A stretch of DNA of 64,000 nt from Cyclobacterium amurskyense. Lineage in GTDB: Bacteria > Bacteroidota > Bacteroidia > Cytophagales > Cyclobacteriaceae. The position numbers were made by a program, and so were the translations under genes. The DNA lies in assembly GCF_001050135.1 (NCBI RefSeq), contig NZ_CP012040.1, positions 2,639,001-2,703,000 of the forward strand, given 5' to 3'. Below, one piece after another: positions 43,851 through 54,300 of the stretch (within the stretch, counting starts at the first letter, position 1; every line of letters begins with the position of its first letter). The notes beneath the pieces are model-generated. The model saw only the letters and a list, made by a program, of their open reading frames with translations, did no database searches and had not been told where the DNA came from.

Positions 43851-45746
43851 ATGGCAGTAGCAAACGTTTCAGCTCATGATGCAGCATCTACACATGATGA
43901 TCATGACCATGAGCACCACGATAACTTCATAACGAAGTATATATTTTCAACTGACCATAAGATGATTGCGAAGCAATATCTTGTGTCTGGTATATTTTGG
44001 GCATTTATCGGTGGTTTTCTTTCTGTATTATTTCGATTGCAGTTGGGTTTTCCTGATATGGATATGTCCTTCCTTAGACCTATTTTGGGTGGATGGATAG
44101 ATGCTACCGGAAAATTGGATCCTACCTTTTATTTGGCCTTAGTTACTATGCACGGTACCATTATGGTATTCTTTGTATTAACTGCAGGTCTAAGTGGTAC
44201 CTTCTCTAATTTTCTAATCCCATTGCAAATTGGAGCCCGAGATATGGCTTCAGGGTTTATGAACATGCTTTCCTACTGGTTTTTCTTTATCTCCGGTGTG
44301 ATTATGTTTGCCTCCCTATTCCTTGAAAAAGGACCTGCCAGTGGTGGTTGGGTTGTTTACCCTCCTTTATCCGCACTTGAGCAAGCCATTCCTGGTTCTG
44401 GTCTTGGTATGACACTTTGGTTGGTAGCGATGGTTTTCTTTATCGCCTCTTCTTTAATGGGTGGGATAAACTATATTACTACTGTAATTAACCTTCGTAC
44501 CAAAGGGATGTCTTTTTCCAGACTTCCTCTTACAATATGGGCCTTTTTCTTAACAGCCGTTATTGGATTGTTGTCATTCCCTGTATTGTTTTCAGCTGCC
44601 TTGTTATTGGTATTTGACAGAAGCTTTGGAACGAGTTTTTACCTTTCCGATATCTATATTGGTGGTGAAGCTTTACCTAATACAGGTGGTAGCGCCGTAT
44701 TGTATCAGCATTTATTCTGGTTCCTTGGTCACCCTGAAGTATATATAGTATTGCTTCCTGCACTAGGAATTACCTCTGAAGTAATAGCAACCAATTCAAG
44801 AAAGCCTATTTTCGGATATAAAGCCATGATTATATCAATGCTTGGTATCACTATCTTGTCTTTCGTTGTTTGGGCGCATCACATGTTTGTATCTGGAATG
44901 AATCCTTTCCTAGGATCCATCTTTATGTTCCTTACTTTGATTATTGCCGTTCCGTCTGCTGTTAAAGTATTTAATTACTTAACCACTTTATGGAGAGGTA
45001 ACCTAAGGTTTACTCCAGGAATGTTGTTCTCTATAGGTTTGGTATCTTTCTTTATCTCAGGTGGTTTGACAGGTATTTTCCTGGGTAACTCCGCAATTGA
45101 TATTCAACTACACGATACTTACTTTGTTGTAGCGCATTTCCACCTTGTAATGGGAGCTGCTTCATTCTTTGGAATGTTGGCAGGTGTTTACCATTGGTTC
45201 CCTAAGATGTTTGGTAGAATGCTTGATGAGAAATTAGGCTACGTTCATTTCTGGCTAACATTTATCGGTGTATATCTTGTATTCTTCCCTATGCACTATA
45301 TCGGGATAGCAGGATTTCCAAGAAGATACTACAGCTGGACTAACTTCTCCTTTTCCGACATGTATACTGATTTGAATATGTTTGTGTCTGTTGCTGCGAT
45401 CGTTACTTTCGTTGCTCAGTTCATCTTCATATTTAACTTCTTCTACAGCATGTACAAAGGAAGAAAAGCCAGTGCCAATCCATGGCAGTCCAACACACTA
45501 GAGTGGACTACTCCAATCAATCCTGGACATGGTAACTGGGTAGGAGAGATACCTTCTGTATATAGATGGCCTTACGATTACAGTAAGCCTGGATCTAAAG
45601 AAGATTTTATACCTCAAACTGTTCCACTTTCTGCTACTCCTGAATCAAACCTTCCACATGAAGAAAAACTTGTTCAATTGGAAAAGGAAATAATGGCTGA
45701 AGATGGAGAAGTGTTGGTAACTAATGAATCAAACGAATCTAAATAA
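43851..45746 (+). CDS. coxA: Cytochrome c oxidase subunit I (aa3-type)
   Basis: The product has 631 aa with about 12 helices. Heme and CuB ligands are present: H101 (heme a, TMHGTIMVFF), H294/E296/Y298 (HPEVY, CuB His and cross-linked Tyr), H343/H344 (CuB), H429 (heme a3) and H431 (heme a) in VVAHFHLVMGA. The HPEVY glutamate marks an A1-type proton path. The loop normally reading ARDMAFPRLN is ARDMASGFMN, so Asp is kept but the PR pair is not. The His/Asp-rich N-terminal tail is unusual but common in this phylum. Its last 23 bases overlap ctaA. Confidence 0.97.
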   Translation: MAVANVSAHDAASTHDDHDHEHHDNFITKYIFSTDHKMIAKQYLVSGIFWAFIGGFLSVLFRLQLGFPDMDMSFLRPILGGWIDATGKLDPTFYLALVTMHGTIMVFFVLTAGLSGTFSNFLIPLQIGARDMASGFMNMLSYWFFFISGVIMFASLFLEKGPASGGWVVYPPLSALEQAIPGSGLGMTLWLVAMVFFIASSLMGGINYITTVINLRTKGMSFSRLPLTIWAFFLTAVIGLLSFPVLFSAALLLVFDRSFGTSFYLSDIYIGGEALPNTGGSAVLYQHLFWFLGHPEVYIVLLPALGITSEVIATNSRKPIFGYKAMIISMLGITILSFVVWAHHMFVSGMNPFLGSIFMFLTLIIAVPSAVKVFNYLTTLWRGNLRFTPGMLFSIGLVSFFISGGLTGIFLGNSAIDIQLHDTYFVVAHFHLVMGAASFFGMLAGVYHWFPKMFGRMLDEKLGYVHFWLTFIGVYLVFFPMHYIGIAGFPRRYYSWTNFSFSDMYTDLNMFVSVAAIVTFVAQFIFIFNFFYSMYKGRKASANPWQSNTLEWTTPINPGHGNWVGEIPSVYRWPYDYSKPGSKEDFIPQTVPLSATPESNLPHEEKLVQLEKEIMAEDGEVLVTNESNESK

Positions 45747-46815
45747 TATTAACAGCTTCCGTAGTGTATGTTTCATCACTACGGTTGCCGTTTTTCTTCT
45801 TATTCTTATTGGTGGGGTTGTTAGAAGTACTGGTGCAGGCATGGGTTGCCCTGACTGGCCAAAGTGTTTTGGAAGTTGGGTTCCACCAACATCAGTAGAT
45901 CAATTACCTACCAACTATCCTGAAATCTATGTTACCAAGAGGGTTGAAAAGAACGAGCGCTTCGCTTCTCTTTTGACCAATCTAGGTTTCGATCATTTGG
46001 CTGAGGATATAAGGAACGATAAAAGTATCCTCGAACAGGAGCCATTTAATGCCACTAAAACTTGGATAGAATATGTGAATAGGCTTGCAGGTGCCATTAT
46101 CGGTTTGCTAATCATATTGACATTGATTTATTCAATTAAAGTAAGGTCAGTTAACCCTAGAATAATGTGGCTTTCTTTCCTTTCTCTTGTTTTAGTGTTA
46201 TTTCAGGGCTGGTTAGGATCCATAGTGGTTTCAACTAACTTACTGCAGTGGATGATAAGCGTCCACATGATTGTTGCACTGTTAATGGTCTGCCTTCTTT
46301 TGTATATTTATCATTTATCAGGTAAGTACACCCCTTATAGAGACAAAACAGTTTTACCTGTTGGTGTTTCAAAGAAATACCGTTTATTTCTTGGTTTGGG
46401 TATCTTACTAATGGTAGTTCAAATAATACTTGGGACGCAGGTTAGGGAGCAAATTGACATTATAGCCGGAAATGCTTCCTATTTGGGAAGGTCTACATGG
46501 ATTGATGAATTAGGACTCACCTACTATATACATAGAACGTATTCTCTGGTTATTTTGGCTTTGCACATATATATTGGTTACCAATTATTCCCTTATAGGG
46601 AACAAAACAAAAAAATTGCTAATCATTATTTAATATTGATGTTATTGTTTGTTACGGTAATTCTCTCCGGAGCAATCATGGCATATTTTGGAATACCTGC
46701 TTTCATCCAACCTTTGCATTTATTCTTAGGTTCCTTGATAATCGGTTTTCAATATTACATTTGGCTTGAATTAGGGCGAAGAGAAGAAGCCCCTATAAAT
46801 ATTGCTTTATCATGA
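45724..46815 (+). CDS. ctaA: Heme A synthase (CtaA/COX15)
   Basis: The product has 363 aa, about eight helices. Motifs: GGVVRSTGAGMGCPDWPKCFGSW (positions ~20-43, described in parts: RSTGAGMG and CPDWPKCFG with a Cys pair), WIEYVNRLAGA (~111), VHMIVAL and HRTYSLVILALH with paired heme-ligand His. It converts heme O to heme A for the oxidase encoded just upstream. It starts 23 bases before the coxA stop and overlaps ctaB by 4 bases (ATGA). Confidence 0.93.
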   Translation: MNQTNLNNINSFRSVCFITTVAVFLLILIGGVVRSTGAGMGCPDWPKCFGSWVPPTSVDQLPTNYPEIYVTKRVEKNERFASLLTNLGFDHLAEDIRNDKSILEQEPFNATKTWIEYVNRLAGAIIGLLIILTLIYSIKVRSVNPRIMWLSFLSLVLVLFQGWLGSIVVSTNLLQWMISVHMIVALLMVCLLLYIYHLSGKYTPYRDKTVLPVGVSKKYRLFLGLGILLMVVQIILGTQVREQIDIIAGNASYLGRSTWIDELGLTYYIHRTYSLVILALHIYIGYQLFPYREQNKKIANHYLILMLLFVTVILSGAIMAYFGIPAFIQPLHLFLGSLIIGFQYYIWLELGRREEAPINIALS

Positions 46816-47714
46816 GTACAGTAAATTTATCAGAAAAGTTTTTGTGGGACAGCGTGTCGATGAGATTTAAAGCTTATTTGGATTTACTTAAATTCAGATT
46901 ATCTGCTTTGGTAACGTTTTCCGCTGTGTTCGGTTTTATATTAGGACATCATGGACAGAGTTTTTCCTGGAGTGGATTTATTGGACTTGTAGTTGGCGGT
47001 TTTTTAATTAGTGGTGCATCCGGTGCTGCCAATGAGATTAAAGAACGCGATTATGATAAATTAATGAAGCGTACTCAAACCAGACCGCTACCTATGGAAA
47101 TAATTTCTGTAAGGGAAGCCATTTGGTTTTCAATTATAGCAGCCGTTTTGGGTGTTTCTCTATTGGCTGTCTTTACCAATATTTTGACTACCTGTTTGGG
47201 TATTCTGAGTATGGTTCTGTATGTCTTTGTTTATACCCCACTTAAAAGAGTTGGACCGATAGCGGTTCTTGTTGGTGCCATTCCTGGAGCCATGCCTCCA
47301 TTACTTGGTTGGACAGCGGTTACTGGAAGTATTTCTTATGAAGCGCTAATTATTTTTGGCATTCAATTTATCTGGCAATTTCCTCACTTCTGGGCAATCG
47401 CTTGGGTGAGTGATGAAGATTATAAGAAAGCTGGTTTTAAGTTACTGCCTTCAGGTGGGCAAAAGGACCTTAATACTGCTATACAAATAATGATATATAC
47501 CTTATTTTTGTTGCCTCTTGGACTTTTACCTACCTATTTTGGACTTACAGGTTTAAATTCAGGAATTGTGGCTACGATATGTGGGGTACTTTTTCTTGCT
47601 CAAACTTTTTCTTTGATGAAAGATTGTTCAAGGAAATCTGCACTTAAAATTATGTTTGGCTCATTTTTGTACCTTCCTATAGTACAAATCGCCTATTTAC
47701 TGGATAAAGTCTAA
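46812..47714 (+). CDS. ctaB: Protoheme IX farnesyltransferase
   Basis: The product has 300 aa, a UbiA-family prenyltransferase with about nine helices. The first Asp-rich motif reads NEIKERDYDKLMKRTQTRPL (~78-97) and the second SDEDYKKAGFKLLP (~198-211). It makes heme O from protoheme and farnesyl diphosphate, the step before CtaA. It shares the ATGA overlap with ctaA and ends 1 base before the subunit III-like gene. Confidence 0.95.
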   Translation: MSTVNLSEKFLWDSVSMRFKAYLDLLKFRLSALVTFSAVFGFILGHHGQSFSWSGFIGLVVGGFLISGASGAANEIKERDYDKLMKRTQTRPLPMEIISVREAIWFSIIAAVLGVSLLAVFTNILTTCLGILSMVLYVFVYTPLKRVGPIAVLVGAIPGAMPPLLGWTAVTGSISYEALIIFGIQFIWQFPHFWAIAWVSDEDYKKAGFKLLPSGGQKDLNTAIQIMIYTLFLLPLGLLPTYFGLTGLNSGIVATICGVLFLAQTFSLMKDCSRKSALKIMFGSFLYLPIVQIAYLLDKV

Positions 47715-47715
47715 C

Positions 47716-48297
47716 ATGGAAGAAAGATTATCATTTATCGAAGAAGCAGAACAGCCATTGGCAATGCATCCAAAGAAGTTTGCTCTTTGGTTATTCATTG
47801 TAAGTGTTGTGATGGTTTTTGCTGGGATGACCAGTGCATACATTGTCAGACAAGGCGAAGGCAATTGGCTTGAGTTTGATCTACCAAATGTATTCTGGTA
47901 TACTTCGGGTATTATCATTTTATCAAGCATGACTTTGCAATGGGCATACTCAGCTGCTAAAAAAGATAATTTCAATAATTTGAAAATAGGGCTTCTGGCC
48001 ACCACTGTTTTAGGTATTTCTTTTCTGGTTGGACAATGGTTCAGTTGGGAAGCGCTTGTAGCAGAGGATGTGTATTTCGTGGGTAACCCATCAGGATCCT
48101 TTATGTATGTTTTTACTGGCTTGCATGCAATACATCTTATTAGTGGTGTGATATTTCTAATATTTGTATTAATTTCGGCTTTAAGGAATAGAATCCATTC
48201 CCAAAAATTGGCACAACTAGAAATGTGCTTGACCTATTGGCATTTTTTGGGAGGTCTATGGCTTTACTTGTTTATGTTTTTGCTTCTAAATCATTAA
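47716..48297 (+). CDS. Cytochrome c oxidase subunit III-like, short form
   Basis: The product has 193 aa, about five helices. It shows subunit III features: LWLFIVSVVMVFAGMTSAY (~24-42), FTGLHAIHLISGVIFL (~137-152), ending with LTYWHFLGGLWLYLFMFLL, the CoxC-type last helix. It is shorter than the usual subunit III and lies before a second, longer one; in Bacteroidota both are commonly encoded in tandem. Its exact place in the complex is unclear. Confidence 0.88.
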   Translation: MEERLSFIEEAEQPLAMHPKKFALWLFIVSVVMVFAGMTSAYIVRQGEGNWLEFDLPNVFWYTSGIIILSSMTLQWAYSAAKKDNFNNLKIGLLATTVLGISFLVGQWFSWEALVAEDVYFVGNPSGSFMYVFTGLHAIHLISGVIFLIFVLISALRNRIHSQKLAQLEMCLTYWHFLGGLWLYLFMFLLLNH

Positions 48298-48319
48298 AAT
48301 ATAAGTTAATTTACTAATT

Positions 48320-49090
48320 ATGTCTTCGACTGCTATTGAAATTCAATCAAAAAGAGGCGTTTGGGGTGGAGGTAACGAACCACTAAAAGCGAGCTATGGT
48401 AAGCTCATGATGTGGTTTTTTCTCCTCTCAGATATTTTTACCTTTTCAGCCTTTCTAATTACTTATGGTGCTATTCGAGTAAGTTATCCTGCATATGCTG
48501 GAGAAGTTGCTGATTTTGTTAGTTCAAATGAACATTGGCCCATTCCTGAAATGATATTTGATGCCATCCCTTTTGTACATGGTGGGCATTACCCTCTTGT
48601 ATTTGTTGGCTTGATGACTTTTATCTTGATTATGAGTTCTGTTACAATGGTACTTGCCGTTGAAGCAGGTCATAGAAATGATAAAAAAGATGTAGTGAAA
48701 TGGATGCTTTGGACTCTTTTAGGAGGAATGACTTTCCTTGGATGTCAAGCATGGGAATGGACTCACTTTATTCACGGTACGGATGAAGGAATTTTGATGA
48801 CCTATGTTAATTCATTCAATAATGTAGTAACTGAGACTGTTTATGGTGCCAACTTATTGGTTAATGAATACGGACCAGCACCTTTTGCCCAGTTGTTTTT
48901 CTTTATTACTGGTTTCCACGGTTTTCACGTTACTATAGGTGTATTCTTATTGTTCTTGGCTTTTTATCAGGCAGCTGTTGGTGTATACGAAGGCAGAGGT
49001 CACTACGAAATGGTTGAGAAAATTGGCTTGTACTGGCACTTTGTAGATCTAGTATGGGTATTTGTATTTACCTTCTTCTATTTGATCTAA
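48320..49090 (+). CDS. coxC: Cytochrome c oxidase subunit III
   Basis: The product has 256 aa with about seven helices. Motifs: LMMWFFLLSDIFTFSAFL (~28-45, with the typical acidic residue), LGCQAWEWTHF (~140), FITGFHGFHVTIGVFLL (~195) and GLYWHFVDLVWVFVFTFFYL at the end. It stabilises subunit I and its proton path. It lies 22 bases after the shorter subunit III-like gene. Confidence 0.94.
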   Translation: MSSTAIEIQSKRGVWGGGNEPLKASYGKLMMWFFLLSDIFTFSAFLITYGAIRVSYPAYAGEVADFVSSNEHWPIPEMIFDAIPFVHGGHYPLVFVGLMTFILIMSSVTMVLAVEAGHRNDKKDVVKWMLWTLLGGMTFLGCQAWEWTHFIHGTDEGILMTYVNSFNNVVTETVYGANLLVNEYGPAPFAQLFFFITGFHGFHVTIGVFLLFLAFYQAAVGVYEGRGHYEMVEKIGLYWHFVDLVWVFVFTFFYLI

Positions 49091-49110
49091 AAATATAAAC
49101 TTATACTATA

Positions 49111-49437
49111 ATGGAACATGTTAATAAAAGTGGGTTGGAAGTAATTCCAAGAGATCCTGCCAAAATAAAGAAAATCTGGCTTACTGCATTGATATTATTA
49201 GTGATAACTGCAGTGGAATTTGTTCTGGCCTTCACCATGGAAAGGGGACTGTTTTTGTATTTCCTTTTTATCGCCTTGACTATTGTTAAAGCCAAGTACA
49301 TCATGTTGGAATTCATGCACTTGGGAGATGAAGTTAAACCTTTGTTCTATTCTATCATCGTCCCTCTTATATTCCTTGTTTGGTTGATTATTGCCTTAAT
49401 GAAGGAAGGTGCTGAGATCTTTATCATGAGATGGTAA
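49111..49437 (+). CDS. Cytochrome c oxidase subunit IV-like
   Basis: The product has 108 aa with three helices (~20-38, ~42-60, ~75-98). It belongs to the prokaryotic subunit IV family: KIWLTALILLVITAVEFVLAF, IMLEFMHLGDEVKPL and the C-terminal WLIIALMKEG. It is a small accessory subunit of the aa3 oxidase. It is the last gene before a strong terminator at 49463. Confidence 0.9.
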   Translation: MEHVNKSGLEVIPRDPAKIKKIWLTALILLVITAVEFVLAFTMERGLFLYFLFIALTIVKAKYIMLEFMHLGDEVKPLFYSIIVPLIFLVWLIIALMKEGAEIFIMRW

Positions 49438-49462
49438 TTACCTTTAAGAAATTTTAAAAATG

Positions 49463-49496
49463 AATGGTTGAAGGGGAATCTTCAACCATTTTTTTT
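49463..49496 (+). terminator. Intrinsic terminator inside the respiratory cluster
   Basis: AATGGTTGAAG (49463-49473), loop GGGAAT, CTTCAACCATT (49480-49490), then a run of eight T. It separates the structural genes from the assembly genes (SCO, DUF420), whose first ATG is 14 bases on, so the latter depend on read-through or a promoter not recognised here. Confidence 0.92.
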
Positions 49497-49509
49497 GTTG
49501 TAGTACTGT

Positions 49510-50178
49510 ATGAAAATGTTGCGTGTTATTCAGGTGCTGGTATTGGTTTGTGTTTTAATGATACCCGTTTTAATAATTCTATTTTTAAGAGGGTTTTCAA
49601 CAAATCATTATGAGATCCCTATTCTATATCAAAATGGGGTTGATGACCCTTTTGAACAATGTGATTTTGAGGACAGTACTCAACATTATATTCCTGACTT
49701 TACTTTTACAGATCAACTCGGTCGAGCAATAGGTAAAGAACAAATGATGGGCAAGATTACTGTAGTAGATTTTTTCTTTACTAGTTGTCCCAGTATTTGT
49801 CCTGTTATGTCTTCTGAGATGGAAAGGGTTCAGGATGTGTTCCGAAACGAAGATAAGGTACAGATTTACTCCATAAGTATAGATCCTGAGTTTGACAATA
49901 CCGAAGTATTATCTGATTATGCTAATGAACATTCAGCCAAGAAAGACAAATGGTTTTTCTTAAATGGGCCAGTAGGTGAAACCTATGACCTGGCAAGGTG
50001 TGGATTCATTCTACCATCTATAAGTGGTGGAGCTGTTCCTGAAGACTTTGTACATTCTGATAAGTTCGTGCTGATCGATGAACTTGGACGTATAAGAGGT
50101 TACTATAGTGGAACCAAGAGAGAGGGCGTAGACCAATTGATATTAGAGACTAAAATACTGCTACATGACGAAGAATAA
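49510..50178 (+). CDS. SCO1/SenC-type copper chaperone
   Basis: The product has 222 aa: an N-terminal membrane anchor (VIQVLVLVCVLMIPVLIILFL), then a thioredoxin-fold domain with the copper ligands C93 and C97 (TSCPSICP) and H182 (DFVHSDKF). It delivers copper to the CuA site of subunit II. It lies after the terminator at 49463 and its stop overlaps the next gene by 14 bases. Confidence 0.92.
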   Translation: MKMLRVIQVLVLVCVLMIPVLIILFLRGFSTNHYEIPILYQNGVDDPFEQCDFEDSTQHYIPDFTFTDQLGRAIGKEQMMGKITVVDFFFTSCPSICPVMSSEMERVQDVFRNEDKVQIYSISIDPEFDNTEVLSDYANEHSAKKDKWFFLNGPVGETYDLARCGFILPSISGGAVPEDFVHSDKFVLIDELGRIRGYYSGTKREGVDQLILETKILLHDEE

Positions 50179-50719
50179 TTTAAATACTGATAAAAATGAA
50201 AAGGCTGTTTATAAATGGATTACGGTGGTATCAATATTGGTTCCAATAGCTGTAGCCGTTCTTTTGTTTATGCCTTCAAAAGTTAACGTAGAAGAAGAAT
50301 GGGTATACTTTTTACCTCATTTGAATGCAGTTATTAATTCTTTTGCTTCCATTATGCTTCTATTGGGGCTTTATTTCATTAAAAAGGGCAAAAAAGAATG
50401 GCATAAAATGTCCATGTCTGTCGCTTTTGGGCTTGGAGCAATATTTCTGATAAGCTATATAATCTATCATGCTTCTGCTGAAAGTACTTCTTTTGGTGGA
50501 GTGGGGTCAATAAGGTACGTTTATTATATCCTTCTGATTAGCCATATTATCTTAGCTGCAGTGGCTTTGTTTCCGATTCTACTAGCTTATTATTTTGGGA
50601 TGACTGGAAAATTTGATAAACACAGGTCTATAGTTCGTTACGCTTATCCTATTTGGCTTTATGTCACTTTATCAGGGGTGATTGTGTATTTGATGATTAG
50701 TCCTTATTACAGCCATTAA
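50165..50719 (+). CDS. DUF420 membrane protein
   Basis: The product has 184 aa with five helices (~18-38, ~50-68, ~80-100, ~120-145, ~155-178). It belongs to DUF420, proteins commonly encoded near SCO and oxidase genes and thought to help oxidase assembly. It contains His residues (FLPHLNAVINS, IIYHASAES, DKHRSIVRYAYPIWLY) that could bind metal or heme; no function is established. Overlaps the SCO gene by 14 bases. Confidence 0.87.
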   Translation: MTKNNLNTDKNEKAVYKWITVVSILVPIAVAVLLFMPSKVNVEEEWVYFLPHLNAVINSFASIMLLLGLYFIKKGKKEWHKMSMSVAFGLGAIFLISYIIYHASAESTSFGGVGSIRYVYYILLISHIILAAVALFPILLAYYFGMTGKFDKHRSIVRYAYPIWLYVTLSGVIVYLMISPYYSH

Positions 50720-50784
50720 AAAGCAAAAGTCCTTAACTTTGTCTATATTTAAACAAAGGTTAAATCAAACCGTTAAGAATTATA

Positions 50785-51033
50785 ATGAATAAATCTTTCA
50801 AAATACTGTTGGGAGTTTTCACCATGTTGCTTGTTTCTGTGCAAAGCGCCATGGCTCAATGCGCGATGTGTAGAGCCACTGTTGAAAATAATGTTAGCAA
50901 TGGAGACACTACGGTTGGAGCAGCCCTAAACATAGGTATTTTATACCTGTTTTTAGCTCCCTATTTATTGCTTATGACGCTAGGTTATTTTTGGTATAAA
51001 AATGCCAAAAAGAAAAAAAAAATGTCCTTATAG
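50785..51033 (+). CDS. Small membrane protein with CxxC, unknown
   Basis: The product has 82 aa: signal-like N-terminus (ILLGVFTMLLVSVQSAMA), a QCAMCRATVEN segment just after it (CxxC at ~26-29), one membrane helix (~46-68) and a Lys-rich end. It is encoded 65 bases after DUF420 as the last gene of the assembly tail. The CxxC facing the periplasm suggests metal or redox handling linked to oxidase biogenesis (inference). I do not recognise a named family. A hairpin follows at 51055. Confidence 0.7.
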   Translation: MNKSFKILLGVFTMLLVSVQSAMAQCAMCRATVENNVSNGDTTVGAALNIGILYLFLAPYLLLMTLGYFWYKNAKKKKKMSL

Positions 51034-51396
51034 TCAATTTGATTCAGTAGTTTATTACCAATCTTAACATTGGTAAAGTAAACGTATATATTTTTTCTTA
51101 ATTTTTTTTGGAGTATCTTAAACTTAAAAGATGCAATTGAGTTTGTTATTGGATTAGCGGAATAATTCGTTTAAAGTCGGATCTTTGGAAGAACCATAAT
51201 TTAATGAAGTCCTATATTGATCTGGTCATTTTGTTTTAAGCGGACAGGATTATTCAATATCTTTTAAATGGCTTATTTTTGGTAAAGGGAGGCAATAGTT
51301 AATAGGTTTTTCTGTTTCTATTGGTGGGAGGAATGCTAGGTTAGGATTAAAATACTATTGCTCACATAGAGCAACCATTCAGCAAGATCAATCGCA
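51034..51396. other. Gene-free 363-base region before the sensor kinase
   Basis: It holds the hairpin at 51055-51076 near its left end and otherwise AT-rich sequence. I see no confident promoter for the kinase gene and no small gene. Confidence 0.5.
51055..51076 (+). terminator. Possible terminator of the assembly genes
   Basis: TTACCAAT, loop CTTAAC, ATTGGTAA. The stem is perfect but AT-rich, and the T-run follows only after about 14 bases, so termination would be weak. Confidence 0.45.
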
Positions 51397-54300
51397 ATGT
51401 TAAGAAGAAGAAGGCTAATACTTGTTTTGTCCATTGTACTTTTAGGGATAGTTCTTTCCTTGAATTTTTTCATGGGAGAAAAGTACCTGGTTGTTCAAGA
51501 GGAATATAAATTACAATTGGAAAACCAGTTAGCTTCCGTTATCAATGACTTTGGTGATGATTATTCTCAAATCTTAAGTAGCGGTTCTGAAGACAAGCAA
51601 GTATCTTTCAAAAGTCTCAATATCGACCATCAATTTCCCTTTTACTTGTTCACAGAGGTTGGGGAATTGACTTATTGGTCCGATATAGAGATGGTTCCAG
51701 AGTTCAATGATTTTTCTACATCAAAAAAATACCAACTTCTCGAAAACAGCCGCGGGATTTATTTTACCCAACTTCGTAAACTTACCCGTAATAATAAGGA
51801 ATATTGGTTATTACAGGTGTATCCGCTTTTTGACAAGGTAGAGATTGGAAATGAATACCTTAATAGTGGTTTTAACCCAAATGTTTTCGGTAATGACAGG
51901 TTTTTACTGTCTGGAAACCAAAAGGAAAACTATCAAAATGTATACTATGAGGAGGACTATCTTTTTTCTGTGTTTTTCAGGGTTGGGTATGAAGCTCCAG
52001 GTAAATCGATAAATCATACATTACTCATATTTTTCTTTTCCTTATTGGGCTTAGTGTTGATCATTGGAGGAGGATTTGTTTACACCTTATGGACCAAAGG
52101 AAATAAAATCCTGGCTACCATATATACCTTTTTAATTCTTTTTTGTGTAAGGGTAATGATGCTTGCCTTTCGTTTTCCGAATGATTTTTTTGAAACGGGA
52201 ATTTTTGATTCTAACCTATATGCATCCTCTCGGCTAAACCCAAGTTTAGGAGATTTGTTGTTGAATGTGGTTTGTTATTTGATCGTGCTGACCATGGTGA
52301 TCGCTATTTTAAGCCGAAGACACGTTGCTATTTCTTTTATTAAATTTAGAGACAAATACCCTTACTGGCTCTACCTCACAGCCACCTATTTGCTTTCTAC
52401 AACCTTAATGTTTTTGGTATTTTACCTTTATATAAACATAGTTGAAAACGCACAATGGAACTTGAACATAGGAGCCATTCCTAGTTTTGATTATCTGAAA
52501 ATTGTAAGTTTATTAGTGGTGTTTTTAGGAGGTGCTGCTTACCTTTTATTTACCATTATTGGGTTAAATATGGTGTTGTTTAAAAACACGAACAATCAAA
52601 TTTACCCACTAAAGATGCTGGTGCTATTTGTGTCTCCCATTTTACTTTTTTTACTTTTTTTTAATTTTGTTTTATTTATAGCATTTATCGCACATGTCAT
52701 TCTTTTGGTGGCGATTATTAGCTTTAAATTATACGAGAGTTTATTTAAACTTGACTTTAATACCTTCCTGACGTTTTTCTTTGCCTGTTTGATTGGTGCT
52801 GTTATCACAGGAGCGGCAGCCTATCAGGATCTTCGTTCGGACGAGATTAGGTCGAAAGTGAAATTTGCCAATAACGTTATGCTTGACAGGGATGTAATGG
52901 GGGAATTTTTACTTGAGGATATCTTAGCAAGAATTCGGGAAGATGCTTTTATTAAAAGCCGAATGTCCGATCGCTTGCTCTCTAAAGACCCTATAGAAAA
53001 AAAGATAAGGAAAATCTATCTAGCAGGTTATTTTGATCAATACAGGCAGGAGGTAAATGTGTTCGGTTCTACAGGGCAATTAGTTTCAGGTCAAGGGAAT
53101 CTCAAAGATTTGGCCGAATATAAAAGGAGGTACATGAACAGTGACTATGCGACGCAGGTTCATAACCTTTATTTTATCAATTCAACTGAAACGAACACTG
53201 GCAATAGATTTGTAGCCTTTGTTAAAATCCAACGTGACAACGATTTTCTGGGAACAATAGTCATTGAGCTTAATCAGCAGAGAATAGAATCAGGTAAAGC
53301 TTTTCCGAAGTTGCTAATGGATGCCAAATACGTATCCAATTATATAGAAAGGGACTTCGACTTTGCGATTTTCGATGAAGATGTGTTGAGTTATAGTTCT
53401 GGTATTTTCAGCTATCAGGGAGTAGATATGGAAGAGATCCTTGAAAACGAGGATGCCTTTAGCTCAGGTGTATTGTTAAATGGATACCACCATTTGGCAG
53501 TGGAGTACAATGACAAAGTAATTGTGGTTTCTTCCAGGCAGTATCCTAATAGTTATATCCTGGCAGATATCGCTTTTCTATTTGTTGCTTACCTGATTTT
53601 CACCCTTCTTTCTGTAGCGGTTTTCCTTTTGTTAACAGGAGTGAATCAGTTGAGATTCAATTATGCAACCAAACTTCAATTGTACCTGAATTTTGCTTTT
53701 TTCTTTCCCATGTTGGTCATTAGTGTCATTGCTTTGGGTTTTCTAAGCCATTCCTATACCGAAGATTTGCATCGCCAATATTTCCAAAAAGCAGGTATAA
53801 TCAGAGAAAATTTGGGTCGTGACCTTGGTGGCGAACAGTTCAATACGCTCAATAAGGATGAGATTAATGGGGAGTTGTATGCTTTGGCAAGCGCTACAGA
53901 TGCAGACATTAACCTTTATTTACCGGATGGGGTGCTTATGGCTACCAATCAGCCAGCCATATTTGATAAAAAAATCCTTACTCATTTTCTTCACCCTAAA
54001 GCTTATGCTTCCATTATAGAATCGATGGAAAACCGCTTATTGCAAACTGAGCAAGTTGGAGAACTGCAATACAAAACGGTTTATTTGGCCCTTAAGGACG
54101 GAGAAAACCAAAGGCTTCAAGCCATTATCGCCATACCATTTTTTGAGTCTGAAGAGGAATTAAACCTTATGATTACAGAAGTGTTTAGCAATATATTGAT
54201 CATTTTCGTGCTCATTTTCCTTGTCTTTTTAGTTATATCCTATTTTGTTTCCAAAAATCTTACCCATCCTTTTAAATTATTAACCCAAAAATTGAAAGAT

